The notes under the pieces: model-generated
Databases searched by the model: none
What the model saw: the letters and a program-made list of their open reading frames with translations, nothing else
What the model was told of the DNA's origin: nothing
Made by a program: the position numbers and the translations under genes
Shown here: piece after piece, positions 56,054-64,000 of the stretch
Layout: each line of letters opens with the position of its first letter
Position numbering within the stretch: the stretch's first letter is position 1
Virus record (IMG/VR): IMGVR_UViG_3300035156_000156
Location: 1-64,000 of that record
Strand: one strand, 5' to 3'
Source of the DNA: a virus
DNA: 64,000 nucleotides

Positions 56054-57120
56054 CAGCTTTCCTCCCCTGCGAACTTCGCCAGCGCGTTTGTCTCGGCCTT
56101 GTCGCACTTGTCGAACAGTTCGATGTCCGTGCCCATCAGCTTCTTGAGGCCCTTCGACCCCTTGACCACCAACCGGCGCACTTCGGCGACATCGCGAGCC
56201 GCGCCCAAGTCTTCGATGTACTGCGCCGCCCAGCCCGCCGGGGTGTTGATGTCGTGCCCGCTGGCCGACAGCACGGGTTCGCGGGGTGCATCGGCCTGCT
56301 GGCGTTCCTGCTGCGGCTCCTGCACCTTCTGCTGCGGCGGGGGATCGTCGCGCACCTGCTGGCGCTGGGCACCGGGCAACGCCGGGGCACCGCCCAGCCG
56401 GGCGTGCGTGCCCGAACTGATCACCACCGCCTTGTCCTTTTGGTTCAGCCGACCGAACCATGCCGCATATTCGCCGTCGTCGGCGGCCTGCTGCGCGCCG
56501 ACCAGCAACGATTCCTGCCGATCGTTCAACTGTGCGCCGATCAGCGCGGTGCCGCCGTCATTGTCTTCGCCATCGAAACGCAGATTTAGCGTGGCCTTGG
56601 CGGCATAACGTTGCAGGTAGCTGGCCGATGATCCGACCGATTGGATGGCACTACGCCCCGGCCCGGTGTCGGGCGGCCCCTTGATCGCGTGGCCGTGCTG
56701 AATCCAGCCGTTGGTGTGCCGAAGCACCGGCACCACCGTGATGTTGTTTCCTTCGTTGCCGATCAGATAATCGAGCGACAAATTGTTCGCCATCAGCACG
56801 GGGTCGGTGACGCGCTGTATGTCTTCGAATCGAGCGTACTTGGTCTTTTGGTGATTGTTTTCCCCGCGCTTAAAGACCGGCGCTATCTCGGCCTTGGCCT
56901 TGATCAGATCGCGGTTGAACTCGGCCTGCCGGTCGCGATCTTCCAGCTTGAACATCAGGTCGGCCATGGCCACTGCCTTGGCCGGGTCCACGTCCGGGTT
57001 GGTCAGCGCCTCGCGCAGCAGCGACAGGCGCTGTTCGACGGTGATGCCGCCGCCGCTGGGCGCTGTTGCCACCTCCTGCCGGCCGCCGTCATATGCGGCC
57101 ACGTTGCGGTTGTCAGTCAT
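56053..57120 (-). CDS. erf: ERF-family single-strand annealing protein
   Basis: A 355-residue protein with the ERF core: KAKAEIAPVFKRGENNHQKTKYARFEDI, PVLMANNLSLDY, and the signature SVGSSASYLQRYAAKATLNL followed by an acidic DGEDNDGG. ERF proteins anneal complementary single strands for phage recombination and circularisation. The C-terminal third is a Gln-rich linker and a helical tail. Its exonuclease partner is encoded two genes upstream. Confidence 0.88.
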   Translation of the reverse strand: MTDNRNVAAYDGGRQEVATAPSGGGITVEQRLSLLREALTNPDVDPAKAVAMADLMFKLEDRDRQAEFNRDLIKAKAEIAPVFKRGENNHQKTKYARFEDIQRVTDPVLMANNLSLDYLIGNEGNNITVVPVLRHTNGWIQHGHAIKGPPDTGPGRSAIQSVGSSASYLQRYAAKATLNLRFDGEDNDGGTALIGAQLNDRQESLLVGAQQAADDGEYAAWFGRLNQKDKAVVISSGTHARLGGAPALPGAQRQQVRDDPPPQQKVQEPQQERQQADAPREPVLSASGHDINTPAGWAAQYIEDLGAARDVAEVRRLVVKGSKGLKKLMGTDIELFDKCDKAETNALAKFAGEES

Positions 57121-57848
57121 CGTCCACTTCTCCGGTCAAGTTCGATTGCGGCGTTGTATTTCAGGTCTTCTTCCATGGTGGCATTCTGCACCATCCACGA
57201 CAGGAACCCGTGCGGCACGTCGGCCCACGGCTTGCCGCGGTGTTCGCCGATCGGGCAGCGCGGCATCAGCGCCGGTTGGCGCGACCACGCCGATAGCTGT
57301 GGCCCGGTCATTCCGGCGTCGTACAGCGCCTTCAACACCCACGCCGTGGCGTAGGCGTCGGGCAGGGCGCGGTGTGACGGCGTGATGCGCTCGGCGATCG
57401 GGGCGACCTTGCCCTGATCCTCAAGCCAATACAGCAGGCCGAACACGCTGTGGCTGGGCGCTTCCGGCCATATGCGCAGCGCCGCCTTGTAGCTGCACAA
57501 CAGTGGTATGTTGCCCTCGGCGGCCCGTTGCACCCACTGGCCTTCGAAGTCGGCCTTGTGGGCGACCAGCGCCACCGCCGGGCGGGCCAGCGCAGCCGTC
57601 ACCAGCTTCTCGGCATCGAACGCCGGCAGCAGCCCGCCGGTGGCACACCGCAGGTCGCTGGCCCTGATGTGGTGCACCATGCGCGTTTCCGGGGGCACAA
57701 CCTCGGCACCGCACAGGTAGCTGTCGCCGGTCAGCACCTTGCCGGCGGTGCGGTCATAGTCGCAGAACCCCACCTCGATCACCTCGGCAGGCGGGGCCAT
57801 GCCGGTGGTTTCGAAGTCGAACACGCGCATGATCAGCGGTTCGGTCAC
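57117..57848 (-). CDS. DnaQ-like 3'-5' exonuclease
   Basis: A 243-residue DEDDh-type exonuclease: FDFETTG (Asp11, Glu13), HHIRASDL, AHKADFEGQW and SHRALPDAYATAWVL provide the five catalytic positions. It is closest in style to exonuclease X or DNA polymerase III epsilon. The C-terminal 50 residues (GEHRGKPWADVPHGFLSWM) resemble the domain of exodeoxyribonuclease X-like proteins. GTG start overlaps the stop of the RecE-like gene. It probably works in recombination or repair. Confidence 0.85.
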   Translation of the reverse strand: MTEPLIMRVFDFETTGMAPPAEVIEVGFCDYDRTAGKVLTGDSYLCGAEVVPPETRMVHHIRASDLRCATGGLLPAFDAEKLVTAALARPAVALVAHKADFEGQWVQRAAEGNIPLLCSYKAALRIWPEAPSHSVFGLLYWLEDQGKVAPIAERITPSHRALPDAYATAWVLKALYDAGMTGPQLSAWSRQPALMPRCPIGEHRGKPWADVPHGFLSWMVQNATMEEDLKYNAAIELDRRSGR

Positions 57849-59152
57849 TGTACGCCGTCCAGCCAATAGCCGTTGAAGTCGATGTCGCTGAACGTGCCCT
57901 CGGGTTCGATCGGCTGCCATGGCTGGCCGGGTTCGTACACCTGCGAGTAAAGCACGAACTGCCCCTTGGCGTGTTCGACATCAACCAGCCCGCGCATGAA
58001 CAGCTTTGTGCGCTTGCGCGCGCCTTCCTCCACCGCAGCGACCGCGGCGTCATCAGCCCCGGCGTGGCCCAGCTTGGTGTTGAACGGCACTTCGTAGAAC
58101 TGAACGTGCCGGCTCCACAGGTTCGGGATGCCGCCCTTTTCTTGGAACACGTAGTGGCAGGCCAGTTCGGACGGCTTGATCTGGATTGCCGCGATCAGCG
58201 CGCGTTGATCGTCGGTGGCCTCGCCGATGATGCACAGGCCATCGTTGCGCACCGCCTCGATCCCCTCGCGATACGTGACGGCCTGCATGTAGTAGCGCGA
58301 ATAACGGAAGGCGTCAGACAGCGCCTGTTCGGTGTTTTTGCCGTTCGGGTTGGCGTACGATTTCAGATCGGTCCACAGGTCGGGTCGCAAGTAGTCCACC
58401 CGGCACTTCATCTTGATGCCGTCTGCATCGGTCCAGAAGATCGACACTTCGGCCGCGCCGCCGGTGAACTTGTCAGCGATCGGGCTGCTGGCCATGCGCT
58501 GCATATCGACCACGATGTCATCCCACACCTCGGCGGGCAGCGGCACCCGGTCGCCGCGCTCGGCCTCCCACGCCGCCAGTTCGGTGTGCCAGACCGTGCC
58601 GGGGTAGCCGGCGTCGGCCAGCCGCTTGGCCTGTTCGGCAACGCTGCCCGACTTCGGCAGATCAAGGTCGCCCAGCGCCTTCGACATATCGGTGCCGGTG
58701 AACAGCGTGCCCTTGGGCATATCGCCCTTGTCCAGCGCGCGCACGTAGCGGTCGGCAAAGGCATCAGGCTCGAGTCTGGCGCAGTGGTAAGCCTTGCCGA
58801 TCACCTGCGCCGGGGTGCTGCCGTCGTCCAGCGGTGCGCGATCGGGATCAAGCCACGAACCTGCCCAGAACGTGCCGGGCGACACCGCGATCTTGGCCAG
58901 CCCGGAAGCCGACAGGCGCGGCACGCCGTGGTAAACCTCGTCGGGCAGGTCGAAATAAACGCCGTCAACGATGGCGTCGATCTGCGCCTGTATCTTGGCG
59001 ATGCGATCGGCGGCGCTGGTGTCGTCGGCCGGTTCCGTATCCGTCGGCAGCACGGTGCCGGTTGCAGCCTTGCGCGCCTTGGTCGCCTTGGCGGCCGGCG
59101 GGTCGGCGGGCACTTCGATGCCGTTCAGGGCGTCATCAAACATATTGGCCAT
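57845..59152 (-). CDS. RecE-like PD-(D/E)XK exonuclease (DUF3799)
   Basis: A 435-residue protein. From about 60 it matches the exodeoxyribonuclease VIII/DUF3799 type: LSASGLAKIAVSPGTFW, a GKAYHCARLEPDAF helix, the acid MKCRVDYLRPDLWTDLKS (D and DxK of the nuclease core), then YYMQAVTYREGI. It should resect double-strand ends so that the ERF protein can anneal them. The N-terminal ~55 residues are a disordered Ala/Thr/Pro tail. Confidence 0.85.
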   Translation of the reverse strand: MANMFDDALNGIEVPADPPAAKATKARKAATGTVLPTDTEPADDTSAADRIAKIQAQIDAIVDGVYFDLPDEVYHGVPRLSASGLAKIAVSPGTFWAGSWLDPDRAPLDDGSTPAQVIGKAYHCARLEPDAFADRYVRALDKGDMPKGTLFTGTDMSKALGDLDLPKSGSVAEQAKRLADAGYPGTVWHTELAAWEAERGDRVPLPAEVWDDIVVDMQRMASSPIADKFTGGAAEVSIFWTDADGIKMKCRVDYLRPDLWTDLKSYANPNGKNTEQALSDAFRYSRYYMQAVTYREGIEAVRNDGLCIIGEATDDQRALIAAIQIKPSELACHYVFQEKGGIPNLWSRHVQFYEVPFNTKLGHAGADDAAVAAVEEGARKRTKLFMRGLVDVEHAKGQFVLYSQVYEPGQPWQPIEPEGTFSDIDFNGYWLDGVQ

Positions 59153-59173
59153 CGGGTTTCCTTTGTTGGGTGG

Positions 59174-59410
59174 TCAGTAAGGGTTGGGGATGCCGCGCAG
59201 GCCGCGTTCGTGCTGGCCTTGGATGGCCTCGCCGATCGTCTCACCGTAGGCGTTGATCGGCTTGCCGGGGTCCATGCGTTCCAGCGCGTCGGCGATCCGC
59301 TTCAAGCTGACCGCCATGCTGGCACCCCACAGGTCGGCCCCGCCGTACAGGTAGGCCGCCATGGCCGGTTCCTCTAGGACGTGGCGCAGCTTGTCGATTG
59401 GTTCGGTCAT
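59174..59410 (-). CDS. Hypothetical protein
   Basis: A 78-residue protein with a helical core (LWGASMAVSLKRIADALERM) and a polar C-terminus. It ends 21 bp before the RecE-like gene and starts in a 4-bp overlap. No family recognised. Confidence 0.6.
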   Translation of the reverse strand: MTEPIDKLRHVLEEPAMAAYLYGGADLWGASMAVSLKRIADALERMDPGKPINAYGETIGEAIQGQHERGLRGIPNPY

Positions 59411-59610
59411 ACCCGGTTCCACCTGTCTCGGATCAACGAAACGCTGATCAGGATGGCGATCACCACGCTGCTGCCCAAGTCGTTCGCCAGCGCCCACCCG
59501 GTTCGGGTCGCGTCGGTGGTGGTGATCGCCCATGCCCACACTACCAAAACCATCGCCAGCAAGCCGATCCGGTACACCCATCGACACACGGTTTCGACCA
59601 CACCCCACAT
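59407..59610 (-). CDS. Small membrane protein
   Basis: A 67-residue protein with two predicted spans (about 13-32 and 44-60) and a basic C-terminus. Function unknown; it sits between recombination genes and is coupled to its neighbours by overlaps. Confidence 0.65.
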   Translation of the reverse strand: MWGVVETVCRWVYRIGLLAMVLVVWAWAITTTDATRTGWALANDLGSSVVIAILISVSLIRDRWNRV

Positions 59611-61043
59611 TAGAACACCACCGTGGTCTGTGGCACGTCGCCCGCGACGATCGCCTGCACGATCTTCGCCGCGGCGTCTTCGTCCACGCCCCCGGCTTTC
59701 ATAATCGCTTTGGTGGCCACGGCCTTCACCCGATCGCGGTGCGCCTGATCCTCGGCCCGCTGGGCCGCCTCGTCGGCGATGCGCTGCAATCGCGCGGCTT
59801 CGGCGTCACGTGCGATCTGCGCGTCGCGTTCCTTCTGGCGCTCAGCCTCGCGCTGGCGCTCGGCTTCGACCTCCTTGGCGCGCTCGGCCGCGGCGGCGTC
59901 GGCGATCTTCTGCGCTTGCGCACGCTGTTCGGCCAATTCGGCAGCGTGTGCCGCCTCGCGCTGGGCGCGCCGGCCATCAGCCACCGCCCGCAAGCGACGT
60001 TCGCGCAGCCGGGCCACACGCGCCACCCGGTCGCGCTCGGCCTGCGCTTCGGCCGCCGCGATGCGCTGGCGTTCGGCTTCGGCGCGGTCGCGCTCGGCCT
60101 GCTGCGCGCGCCGGCCGTCGGCGACGAGGCGCAAGCGGCGCTGCCGGATCGCGGCCAGCCGGTCGGCGTTATCTCGGCGCGCCCGCTCGGCGGCAGCTTC
60201 CTCGGTAGCCTTGGCGGCTTCCTCCTCCTGCCGCTGACGCTCCTGTGCGCGTAGCTGTTCCAGTTCGGCGCGCTCGGCTTCCACCTGTTCCAGCCGCTTG
60301 CACCCGGCCACCAGCGCACCGATCGCCGACCGCTGCCACTCCACCGCAGTCGCGGCTTCGTCCTCGGTCCACTGCGGCGCTGCGAACGTCATTGCGCCGA
60401 TCGCATAGCCCCGGCTGCGCACGGTCGCCGCGGTGTCATCATCGGCGATCACCATATCGCGGCGCATCTGCGCGATCGTCGCGCCGTTGGCGTCGATCCG
60501 CACCTGTTCGGCGGCTTCCCAATCGGTCAGCGGCTTGCGCACCTCCTTGGCCAGCGCGTCAAGTTCGGTGGTGATCAGGTTGCGCGTCGCGTTCACGGCG
60601 GTGATCGTTGCGCGCGCTTCCTCGGTCAGCTTCTTGCCGGCAGCGTCCAGCGATGTCTTCGCCTTCGTCACCTTGAACGCCTCGGTGGCGATGGCCTTGC
60701 GGCTGGTGGGCGTGGACAGGTCGGGCACGAACTTGCCCACTTGTTCCCTGATCTTGGCGGCAAACTCGCTGTACGCCTTGCCGTCGGTAAACACCGTGAT
60801 CGGGTTGGCCTGCACGCTGACCACCAGCGCGCCCAGCCCGCCCGCGTCGGCGGCTTCGACCACATCGGCAGACTGATCGGCGGGTTGCTCGATCACCTGT
60901 TCGGCGGCGGGCGGGGGCGTTGCCGCCTTGATCGCGCCCTTGGGCGGCTTGCGCAGCTTCTGGCCGCGGTCGCCCGGCTTAGTGGGCGAACGCATATGCT
61001 CGGGCAGGGCGCTGGCGGGCGGGTCATCGAACAGGCTGGTCAT
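59610..61043 (-). CDS. Long coiled-coil protein of the recombination operon
   Basis: A 477-residue protein. Residues about 80-200 resemble the helical part of DUF1351-like phage proteins that lie next to recombination genes. From about 265 to 440 it is a continuous charged, Arg/Glu/Ala-rich coiled coil containing two copies of RRLR-x-VADGRRAQ (about 300 and 350). The last 35 residues form a small separate unit (KAIMKAGGVDEDAAAKIVQAI). It may be a structural partner of the recombinases. ATG at 61043. Confidence 0.7.
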   Translation of the reverse strand: MTSLFDDPPASALPEHMRSPTKPGDRGQKLRKPPKGAIKAATPPPAAEQVIEQPADQSADVVEAADAGGLGALVVSVQANPITVFTDGKAYSEFAAKIREQVGKFVPDLSTPTSRKAIATEAFKVTKAKTSLDAAGKKLTEEARATITAVNATRNLITTELDALAKEVRKPLTDWEAAEQVRIDANGATIAQMRRDMVIADDDTAATVRSRGYAIGAMTFAAPQWTEDEAATAVEWQRSAIGALVAGCKRLEQVEAERAELEQLRAQERQRQEEEAAKATEEAAAERARRDNADRLAAIRQRRLRLVADGRRAQQAERDRAEAERQRIAAAEAQAERDRVARVARLRERRLRAVADGRRAQREAAHAAELAEQRAQAQKIADAAAAERAKEVEAERQREAERQKERDAQIARDAEAARLQRIADEAAQRAEDQAHRDRVKAVATKAIMKAGGVDEDAAAKIVQAIVAGDVPQTTVVF

Positions 61044-61103
61044 CGTTGCATTCTCCGTGCAGTTGCTATCCTCGCCCCGGCGCATGGCCGGGGTCCGGTA
61101 GCA

Positions 61104-61322
61104 TCAGTCTTCGGTGCCGGTCTCGGTGGTCGCAGCCGGCTCGGTGCCGGCGTCCTCGGCGACCACACCACTGGTCATCAGCTTGACCAACTCGGCCTGC
61201 TTGAGCGGCGGCGACACGGTAAACACCTTCTTCGCGGCGTGACGCAGCGCGGCCGACGGATTATCCGCCTGCACCAGCCGGGGCTTGTCGCTGCCCTGCT
61301 GTTCGATCTTGTAATAGGCCAT
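61104..61322 (-). CDS. Hypothetical protein
   Basis: A 72-residue protein: a KPRLVQADNPSAALRHAAKKVFTV core resembling small phage proteins of unknown role, and an acidic Thr/Glu tail. AAGGAGAAG precedes the ATG. Confidence 0.65.
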   Translation of the reverse strand: MAYYKIEQQGSDKPRLVQADNPSAALRHAAKKVFTVSPPLKQAELVKLMTSGVVAEDAGTEPAATTETGTED

Positions 61323-61369
61323 TGGGGTCTTCTCCTTGTGATGCCCGGCAGGATTGCCCGGCGGGGTGA

Positions 61370-61555
61370 TCAGATGGCGCGCAAACGTTCGGCGGCGAGG
61401 CGATGCGCACGACGGCGTGGACGTTCGTGGCGTACCTGCCGGCCGTCCTCGGCCACGATGTACAGGTGCAGATCGGTGCCCAGCACCAAGTGCCCCGGCT
61501 TCTTGACCGACTGCACAGTGCCGTTGATTGCCTCTTGGTCGGGTATCGTTGCCAT
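61370..61555 (-). CDS. Small hypothetical protein
   Basis: A 61-residue protein, beta-rich then strongly basic (RHERPRRRAHR). GAGGAACG precedes the ATG at 61555. No family recognised. Confidence 0.55.
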   Translation of the reverse strand: MATIPDQEAINGTVQSVKKPGHLVLGTDLHLYIVAEDGRQVRHERPRRRAHRLAAERLRAI

Positions 61556-61571
61556 GCGTTCCTCCTGCGGA

Positions 61572-61922
61572 TCAGTTGTCGTCGCGCGCGGCGGCCATCG
61601 CCTCGCGACGTGCGGTTGCGATTTCGCCCGGCACCAGCCGGGCCGTGCCCACCTTCTCGCCCTCGTCGCGGCGCACCCGGATATAGATTTCGCTTGCCCG
61701 GCCCTTGAACACAAAGACGACCTTGCAGCCGTAGCCCCACGGCATCACCGCTTCGACCAACACCAGCGCGCGATAATATGCGTGCGCCTCGGCAGTCACC
61801 TGCACGATGTCGCCCGGAAAGATCGGGGCAGGTTTCGGTTCAACTGGCGCGGCGGTTTCAGGCACTGACGAACTCCGGGTGGGCCGCTCGTTTGTATGAG
61901 TCGGGCCGTTCGTTTGGGCCAT
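61572..61922 (-). CDS. Hypothetical protein, first gene of the leftward arm
   Basis: A 116-residue protein: a disordered Thr/Pro N-terminus, then a beta-rich domain (GDIVQVTAEAHAYYRALVLVEAVM; CKVVFVFKGRASEIYIRVR). ATG at 61922 faces the HTH gene across a 70-bp divergent region. No family recognised. Confidence 0.6.
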   Translation of the reverse strand: MAQTNGPTHTNERPTRSSSVPETAAPVEPKPAPIFPGDIVQVTAEAHAYYRALVLVEAVMPWGYGCKVVFVFKGRASEIYIRVRRDEGEKVGTARLVPGEIATARREAMAAARDDN

Positions 61923-61992
61923 CAGGGCGCGGAAAGCAAACCTAAACTTAACAATTGCTTTGCAAACATGGGTGCGCTTATAGCCGCAACCC
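61923..61992. promoter_or_regulatory. Divergent control region with operator-like palindrome
   Basis: The AT-richest short intergenic stretch of the window. Rightward, TTGCTT (61955-61960), an 18-bp spacer and TATAGC (61979-61984) make a plausible promoter whose transcript would begin only one or two bases before the ATG at 61993. TTGC-TTT-GCAA (61955-61965) is an inverted repeat over the -35 and is a natural operator for the adjacent HTH protein. A leftward promoter must also lie here but is not clear. Confidence 0.55.
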
Positions 61993-62193
61993 ATGACCAG
62001 CGAAGAAGCCATCCAATCGATCGAGGACCGGGCCTATGCGGCCCGCATCACGATCGCCGCCCTATGCGCCGAAGCCAAGGTGCACCACGCCTCTTGGTCG
62101 CGCGCCAAGGGCAACCGACGCATCGGTGTGCGCCTGTTAAGCCGGCTAGAAGGCGCGCTTGATCAGATCGAGCGCGCCCGGAAGACCGCATAA
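61993..62193 (+). CDS. HTH repressor-like protein
   Basis: A 66-residue protein with a helix-turn-helix pattern (AYAARITIAALCAEAKVHHASWSRAKGNRRIG) and a C-terminal helix (RLLSRLEGALDQIERAR). Size and fold fit a Cro-like autoregulator controlling the divergent promoters next to it. No ribosome-binding site is present before its ATG, in line with a leaderless transcript. Confidence 0.65.
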   Translation: MTSEEAIQSIEDRAYAARITIAALCAEAKVHHASWSRAKGNRRIGVRLLSRLEGALDQIERARKTA

Positions 62194-62723
62194 TGGGCAA
62201 GCGTTCGCCGGGCTTCGAACGTCGCCCGCAAGACTTCTATCGCACGCCTTGGGAGGCGGTGCGACCGCTGCTGCCGCACCTGCCCAGCCGGTGCAGCTTC
62301 GTAGAGCCGTGCGCCGGTGACGGCGCGCTGGTCGATCACCTCAAGAGCGTCGGCCATATCTGCGTCGGCGCGTGCGACATCGAACCGAAGCGTGGCGACA
62401 TCACCCGCGGCAGCGCCTTCGCGGTTAAGTGGCGCGCCAAAAACGGGCTGTTCATCACGAACCCGCCTTGGACGCGCGAAGTGATGCACCCGATGATCAA
62501 GCACCTGTGTCGGCAGACGCCGGCGTGGTGCCTGTTCGATGCCGATTGGGCGCACACCGTTCAGTCGGCCGCGCTCTATCCGTACCTGCGCAAGATCGTC
62601 AGCGTCGGCCGGGTCCAGTGGATCGAAGGCACCGGAATGAGCGGCAAGGATAACGCCGCTTGGTATCTGTTCGACGGCACCCGCCCGCAGTCGTTTGTCG
62701 AGTTTCACGGGAGGGTCGGTTGA
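62193..62723 (+). CDS. SAM-dependent DNA methyltransferase-like protein
   Basis: A 176-residue protein with a compact Rossmann-type methyltransferase core: DFYRTPWEAVRPLL, motif I FVEPCAGDGALVDHL (about 36-50), and the catalytic FITNPPW (about 88-94). It is short, with no target recognition domain, as in phage N6-adenine methyltransferase-like proteins. The ATG overlaps the HTH gene stop (TAATG). Confidence 0.75.
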   Translation: MGKRSPGFERRPQDFYRTPWEAVRPLLPHLPSRCSFVEPCAGDGALVDHLKSVGHICVGACDIEPKRGDITRGSAFAVKWRAKNGLFITNPPWTREVMHPMIKHLCRQTPAWCLFDADWAHTVQSAALYPYLRKIVSVGRVQWIEGTGMSGKDNAAWYLFDGTRPQSFVEFHGRVG

Positions 62724-63703
62724 CCGTTCAAATCATCGTCGGCGATTGCCGTTCGTCGCTGGCGGATATGGCGTCCGAAAGCGTCAACTGCTGCGTCACT
62801 TCGCCACCATACTTCGGCCTGCGGGACTATGGCCACGATGGTCAGATGGGCCTCGAAGAAACACCAGACGAGTTCGTTGCCGGAATGGTCGGCGTGTTCC
62901 GCGAAGTGCAGCGCGTGCTGCGAGACGACGGCACGCTATGGCTTAACATCGGTGACAGTTATGCCAGTCAACCGTCATGGGGAAGGGGAGGCGGTTCGAC
63001 GCTGGAAGGCCGTAAGCAGGGGTTAGAAGGTGGTCGCAGTACCGACCGCACGAAGCTGCCGGGGTTGAAGCAGAAAGACTTGATCGGCATCCCTTGGATG
63101 CTCGCGTTCGCCCTCCGCGCAGATGGCTGGTATCTTCGGCAGGAGATCATCTGGCACAAGCCCAATCCGATGCCGGAAAGCGTCACTGATCGGTGCACCA
63201 AGGCGCACGAAAGCCTGTTCCTGCTGACAAAATCGCCGCGGTATTATTTTGATGCACAAGCCATTAGCGAACCGCTCGCAGATGCAAACGCTCAAAGAAC
63301 CACCGACAATTACAACACCAAAGATCGGTATGGCGCAGCCAACGGAGGCAACAGTGGCCTTGACGGTTTGGCGGCTCGGATGCGCGCAGGCGACGTTTCG
63401 ACCCGCAACAAGCGGTCGGTCTGGACTGTCGCCACACAGCCTTTCAGCGGCGCGCATTTCGCCACGTTTCCGCCCGCGCTGATCGAACCGTGCATCCTTG
63501 CTGGCACAGCGCCGGGAGATACGGTCCTCGATCCATTCGGCGGTGCGGGCACTACCGGACTTGTTGCCGATCGGCTGCAACGTCACGCCACCTTGTTGGA
63601 ATTGAACCCGGAATACGCGGCCCTCGCACGGTCGCGCATCGACACAGACCGCGGCGGTGGTCTGCTGGACGCAATGGAAACCGCCCAAGCACGGAGCATA
63701 TGA
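62720..63703 (+). CDS. Site-specific DNA methyltransferase (beta class)
   Basis: A 327-residue protein with the catalytic TSPPYFGLRDY near residue 28 and the SAM-binding LDPFGGAGTTGLVADRL near 275. Motif IV before motif I marks the beta class of N4-cytosine/N6-adenine methylases; the SPPY form favours N4-cytosine. The TTG at 62720 is chosen: GGGAGG lies 5 bp upstream and it overlaps the previous stop. No restriction partner is visible, so it is probably a solitary methylase that shields phage DNA. Confidence 0.85.
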   Translation: MTVQIIVGDCRSSLADMASESVNCCVTSPPYFGLRDYGHDGQMGLEETPDEFVAGMVGVFREVQRVLRDDGTLWLNIGDSYASQPSWGRGGGSTLEGRKQGLEGGRSTDRTKLPGLKQKDLIGIPWMLAFALRADGWYLRQEIIWHKPNPMPESVTDRCTKAHESLFLLTKSPRYYFDAQAISEPLADANAQRTTDNYNTKDRYGAANGGNSGLDGLAARMRAGDVSTRNKRSVWTVATQPFSGAHFATFPPALIEPCILAGTAPGDTVLDPFGGAGTTGLVADRLQRHATLLELNPEYAALARSRIDTDRGGGLLDAMETAQARSI

Positions 63704-64000
63704 TGGCAGAACAAGATGACCCGTTGGCCGCGACGGCGCGCGCGCTGAACGAAGAACGCAAATCGAGGTCGCGCAAGGGCCCGGTTGATGACGGCGGCGA
63801 AGCTGGTGACGTGGCTGGTGCGGTTGCCGGCCTTGGTGCGGCAGTCGATGCCAATGCCCCGCCCGAGGAAAAAACCGACCACAGCGAAGCCGCCCATGAA
63901 AAAGCGATCGAACAGATGGAAGCGATAGCCACCGACGCGGTGATCACCGACAAGCATCTGATCGCGTTCGGCCGCGACTTCATGCTCGATCAGATCAAGT
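63703..64000 (+). CDS. Hypothetical protein, truncated by window end
   Basis: The first 99 residues are acidic, disordered at the start, then helical (AHEKAIEQMEAIATDAVITDKHLIAFGRDF). GGAG lies 6 bp before the ATG; another in-frame ATG at 63700 overlaps the methylase stop. The reading frame is open at the window edge. No family recognised from this part. Confidence 0.6.
   Translation, partial: MAEQDDPLAATARALNEERKSRSRKGPVDDGGEAGDVAGAVAGLGAAVDANAPPEEKTDHSEAAHEKAIEQMEAIATDAVITDKHLIAFGRDFMLDQIK

Noticed and set aside
57971-59377. A 468-residue open frame on the plus strand
   Set aside because: Antisense to the RecE-like exonuclease, whose motifs are clear; composition is that of a shadow.
1-64000. 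CRISPR arrays, insertion sequences and rRNA genes
   Set aside because: No regularly spaced repeats, no transposase-like frame and no rRNA sequence were found.

Overview
The window is a 64-kb, high-GC piece of a double-stranded DNA tailed bacteriophage. It carries a complete head, tail and lysis module. The tail-tip genes are arranged as in lambda (homologues of gpG/gpT, H, M, L, K, I and J), so a siphovirus is most likely. The very high GC at third codon positions, the frequent GTG/TTG starts and a phage initiator-type tRNA close to alphaproteobacterial tRNA-fMet suggest an alphaproteobacterial host such as a sphingomonad; the host is an inference. No integrase, primase, helicase or DNA polymerase was found, so replication genes and any lysogeny genes must lie outside the window, or the phage relies on the host.

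Layout. (1) 0-13.7 kb, rightward: a dense series of about 35 mostly tiny genes, many joined by 4-bp ATGA/GTGA overlaps. It opens with an acyl carrier protein and a RusA-type resolvase, then a DUF1376-like replication protein, and closes with a ParB-domain/DNA-methyltransferase fusion. (2) 13.7-14.4 kb: one leftward gene and a 390-bp control region before the terminase. (3) 14.4-16.5 kb: terminase small and large subunits. (4) 16.5-21.3 kb: an accessory insert between terminase and portal, with a tiny lipoprotein, an initiator-like tRNA (CAU) and a 1,433-residue fibre protein with a glycosidase-like domain. (5) 21.4-28.5 kb: portal, connector-type proteins, minor head protein, XkdF-type protease, scaffold with a nested internal start, decoration and major capsid proteins. 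(6) 28.5-44.4 kb: neck and tail, including a -1 frameshifting chaperone pair, tape measure with an M23 domain, and an I-J fusion. (7) 44.4-47.5 kb: lysis genes, ending at a terminator. (8) 47.7-61.9 kb, leftward: a stand-alone DnaA domain IV protein, small regulatory and zinc proteins, cassettes with a repeated promoter/leader module, then recombination genes (HNH nuclease, HD hydrolase, ERF annealing protein, DnaQ-like exonuclease, RecE-like exonuclease, coiled-coil protein). A single rightward secreted-protein gene with its own signals (a moron) interrupts this arm at 52.2-53.5 kb. (9) 61.9-64 kb, rightward: an HTH repressor-like gene beside an operator/promoter, two more DNA methyltransferases and one truncated gene.

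How it works together: the left arm and right end look like early and accessory functions (DNA modification, recombination, host take-over), the centre is the late virion and lysis operon, and the leftward arm is under its own control. The main unusual signals are a repeated regulatory module (TTGCGG-N3-CCGCACA plus a leader hairpin), the initiator-like tRNA, the lone DnaA domain IV, the phage acyl carrier protein, the nested scaffold start and an 18-bp inverted repeat bracketing the 47.6-52.0 kb block.
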